NCBI GenBank assembly: GCA_030142905.1
Contig: JASJOG010000564.1
Span: 47,667 to 111,666, forward strand
Reading direction: 5' to 3'
From: Heliopora coerulea
Lineage: Eukaryota > Cnidaria > Anthozoa > Scleralcyonacea > Helioporidae
DNA length: 64,000 nt
Part shown: positions 63,451 to 64,000 of the stretch, one piece after another
Layout of the letters: each line of letters starts with the position of its first letter
How positions within the stretch are numbered: the first letter of the stretch is position 1
Program-made: the position numbers and the translations under genes
Notes under the pieces: model-generated
What the model saw: only the letters and a program-made list of their open reading frames with translations
Database searches by the model: none
Told to the model about the DNA's origin: nothing

Positions 63451-64000
63451 TTGGAGGCACTTTACACCGAAACTCAACAAAATATTAGAGTTGGAAAAAT
63501 TCGACCAAAAAGTAAAGGGGTTAGCCTTTGGTTTTTGACCAAATTTCGACCAATTTTAAACATTCGAAAAAACCCTAAAATAGGAACGTTTAAGGCAAAT
63601 TATATCGTTTTGCATCAATTGGAGGCACTTTACACCTAAACTGAACATAAAATTAGAGTTGGAAAAATTCGACCAAAAAGTAAAGGGGTTAACCTTTGGT
63701 TTTTGACCAAATTTCGAACAATTTTAAATCTTCGAAAAAACCATAAAATACGAAAGTTTAAGGCAAATAATATCGTTTTGCATTAATTGGAGGCACTTTA
63801 CGCCGAAACTCAACAAAATATTAGAGTTGGAAAAATTCGACCAAAAAGTAAAGGGGTTAACCTTTGGTTTTTGACCAAATTTCGACCAATTTTAAACATT
63901 CGAAAAAACCCTAAAATACGAAAGTTTAAGGCAAATAATATCGTTTTGCATCAATTGGAGGCACTTTACACCTAAACTGAACAAAAAATTAGAGTTGGAG

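Larger units (their letters stand above)
36645..64000 (+). repeat. Satellite DNA array of 168-bp monomers (about 160 copies), open at the right edge
   Basis: The GGTTAACC-type anchor recurs every 168 or 169 bases from about 36812 to the window end, all in one orientation. Each monomer has, in order, ATCGTTTTGCATCAATTGG, GGCACTTTAC, a variable AAACT(C/G)AACAAAA segment, TTGGAAAAATTCGACCAAAA, GGGGTTAACC, TTTGGTTTTTGACCAAA, TTTCGACCAATTTTAAA, a TTCGAAA segment followed by either CCCTAAAA or GTCTTGAA, and GTTTAAGGCAAATAATATCG. The first few monomers (36.65-37.3 kb) are clearly diverged and the inner ones are highly similar. Because 168 is a multiple of three, some frames stay open across monomers (up to 195 codons at 60847-61434), but variant monomers carry stops and no gene is implied. 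Confidence 0.97.

Noticed and set aside
37324..63975. Dozens of open frames of 60-195 codons encoding HQLEALYAETQQ-like peptides
   Set aside because: They arise because the 168-bp satellite unit is a multiple of three. Variant monomers put stops in the same frame, there are no splice or promoter signals, and the peptide period is exactly one monomer.
36645..64000. CRISPR-like regular repeats
   Set aside because: The whole monomer is repeated without unique spacers, and the sequence is eukaryotic.
36645..64000. CENP-B box in the satellite monomer
   Set aside because: TTCG occurs next to A-rich sequence but the required downstream CGGG is absent.
31480..64000. Common origin of the T-rich array and the 168-bp satellite
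   Set aside because: Neither orientation of the two consensus units shows convincing shared sequence; only the unit length is similar.

Overview
This is a eukaryotic, AT-rich nuclear window. It has spliced genes with GT-AG introns, many short interspersed elements and a very large satellite array. The three protein genes have clear animal orthologues. The compact intron-rich structure, tRNA-derived SINEs, TTAA-flanked and hAT-type MITEs and incomplete CpG depletion would suit an early-branching metazoan, most likely an anthozoan cnidarian such as a coral. That lineage call is inference from gene content and style, not from a marker.

Layout. (1) 1.35-9.35 kb, plus strand: a nine-exon TAB2/TAB3-type adaptor with an N-terminal CUE domain, a coiled coil and a C-terminal NZF zinc finger. 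(2) 9.90-12.68 kb, minus strand, tail-to-tail with it: a four-exon MGME1-type mitochondrial exonuclease with intact PD-(D/E)XK residues and an unusual acidic C-terminal extension. (3) 13.05-20.71 kb, plus strand, head-to-head with MGME1 across about 375 bp: a 13-exon OSCP1 gene. Their introns hold a dense collection of small elements: two tRNA-derived SINE families, a dispersed palindromic repeat, foldbacks, a pogo-like MITE and a hAT-type MITE with a perfect 8-bp target duplication.

(4) 20.7-31.5 kb: no protein gene recognised. It holds a TTAA-flanked MITE, a 221-bp tandem duplication, a block of diverged repeats and a CpG-rich segment that may be a noncoding first exon. (5) 31.5-34.8 kb: a T-rich degenerate tandem array with units of about 120-175 bp, inside which a 1.16-kb block has been duplicated recently. 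(6) 36.0-36.6 kb: AT microsatellites around hairpin-forming elements and a 37-codon orphan N-terminal fragment. (7) about 36.65 kb to the end of the window: a continuous satellite of 168-bp monomers, about 160 copies. It is diverged at its left edge, homogenised inward, and carries nested higher-order duplications of 3, 9, 10, 19 and 29 monomers.

The genes are ordinary single-copy animal genes: ubiquitin-linked kinase signalling, mtDNA maintenance, and OSCP1. The most unusual feature is the chromosome structure: a gene-bearing arm passing through a decaying T-rich array into a nucleosome-length satellite with higher-order structure. This resembles the edge of a centromeric, pericentromeric or other heterochromatic block.
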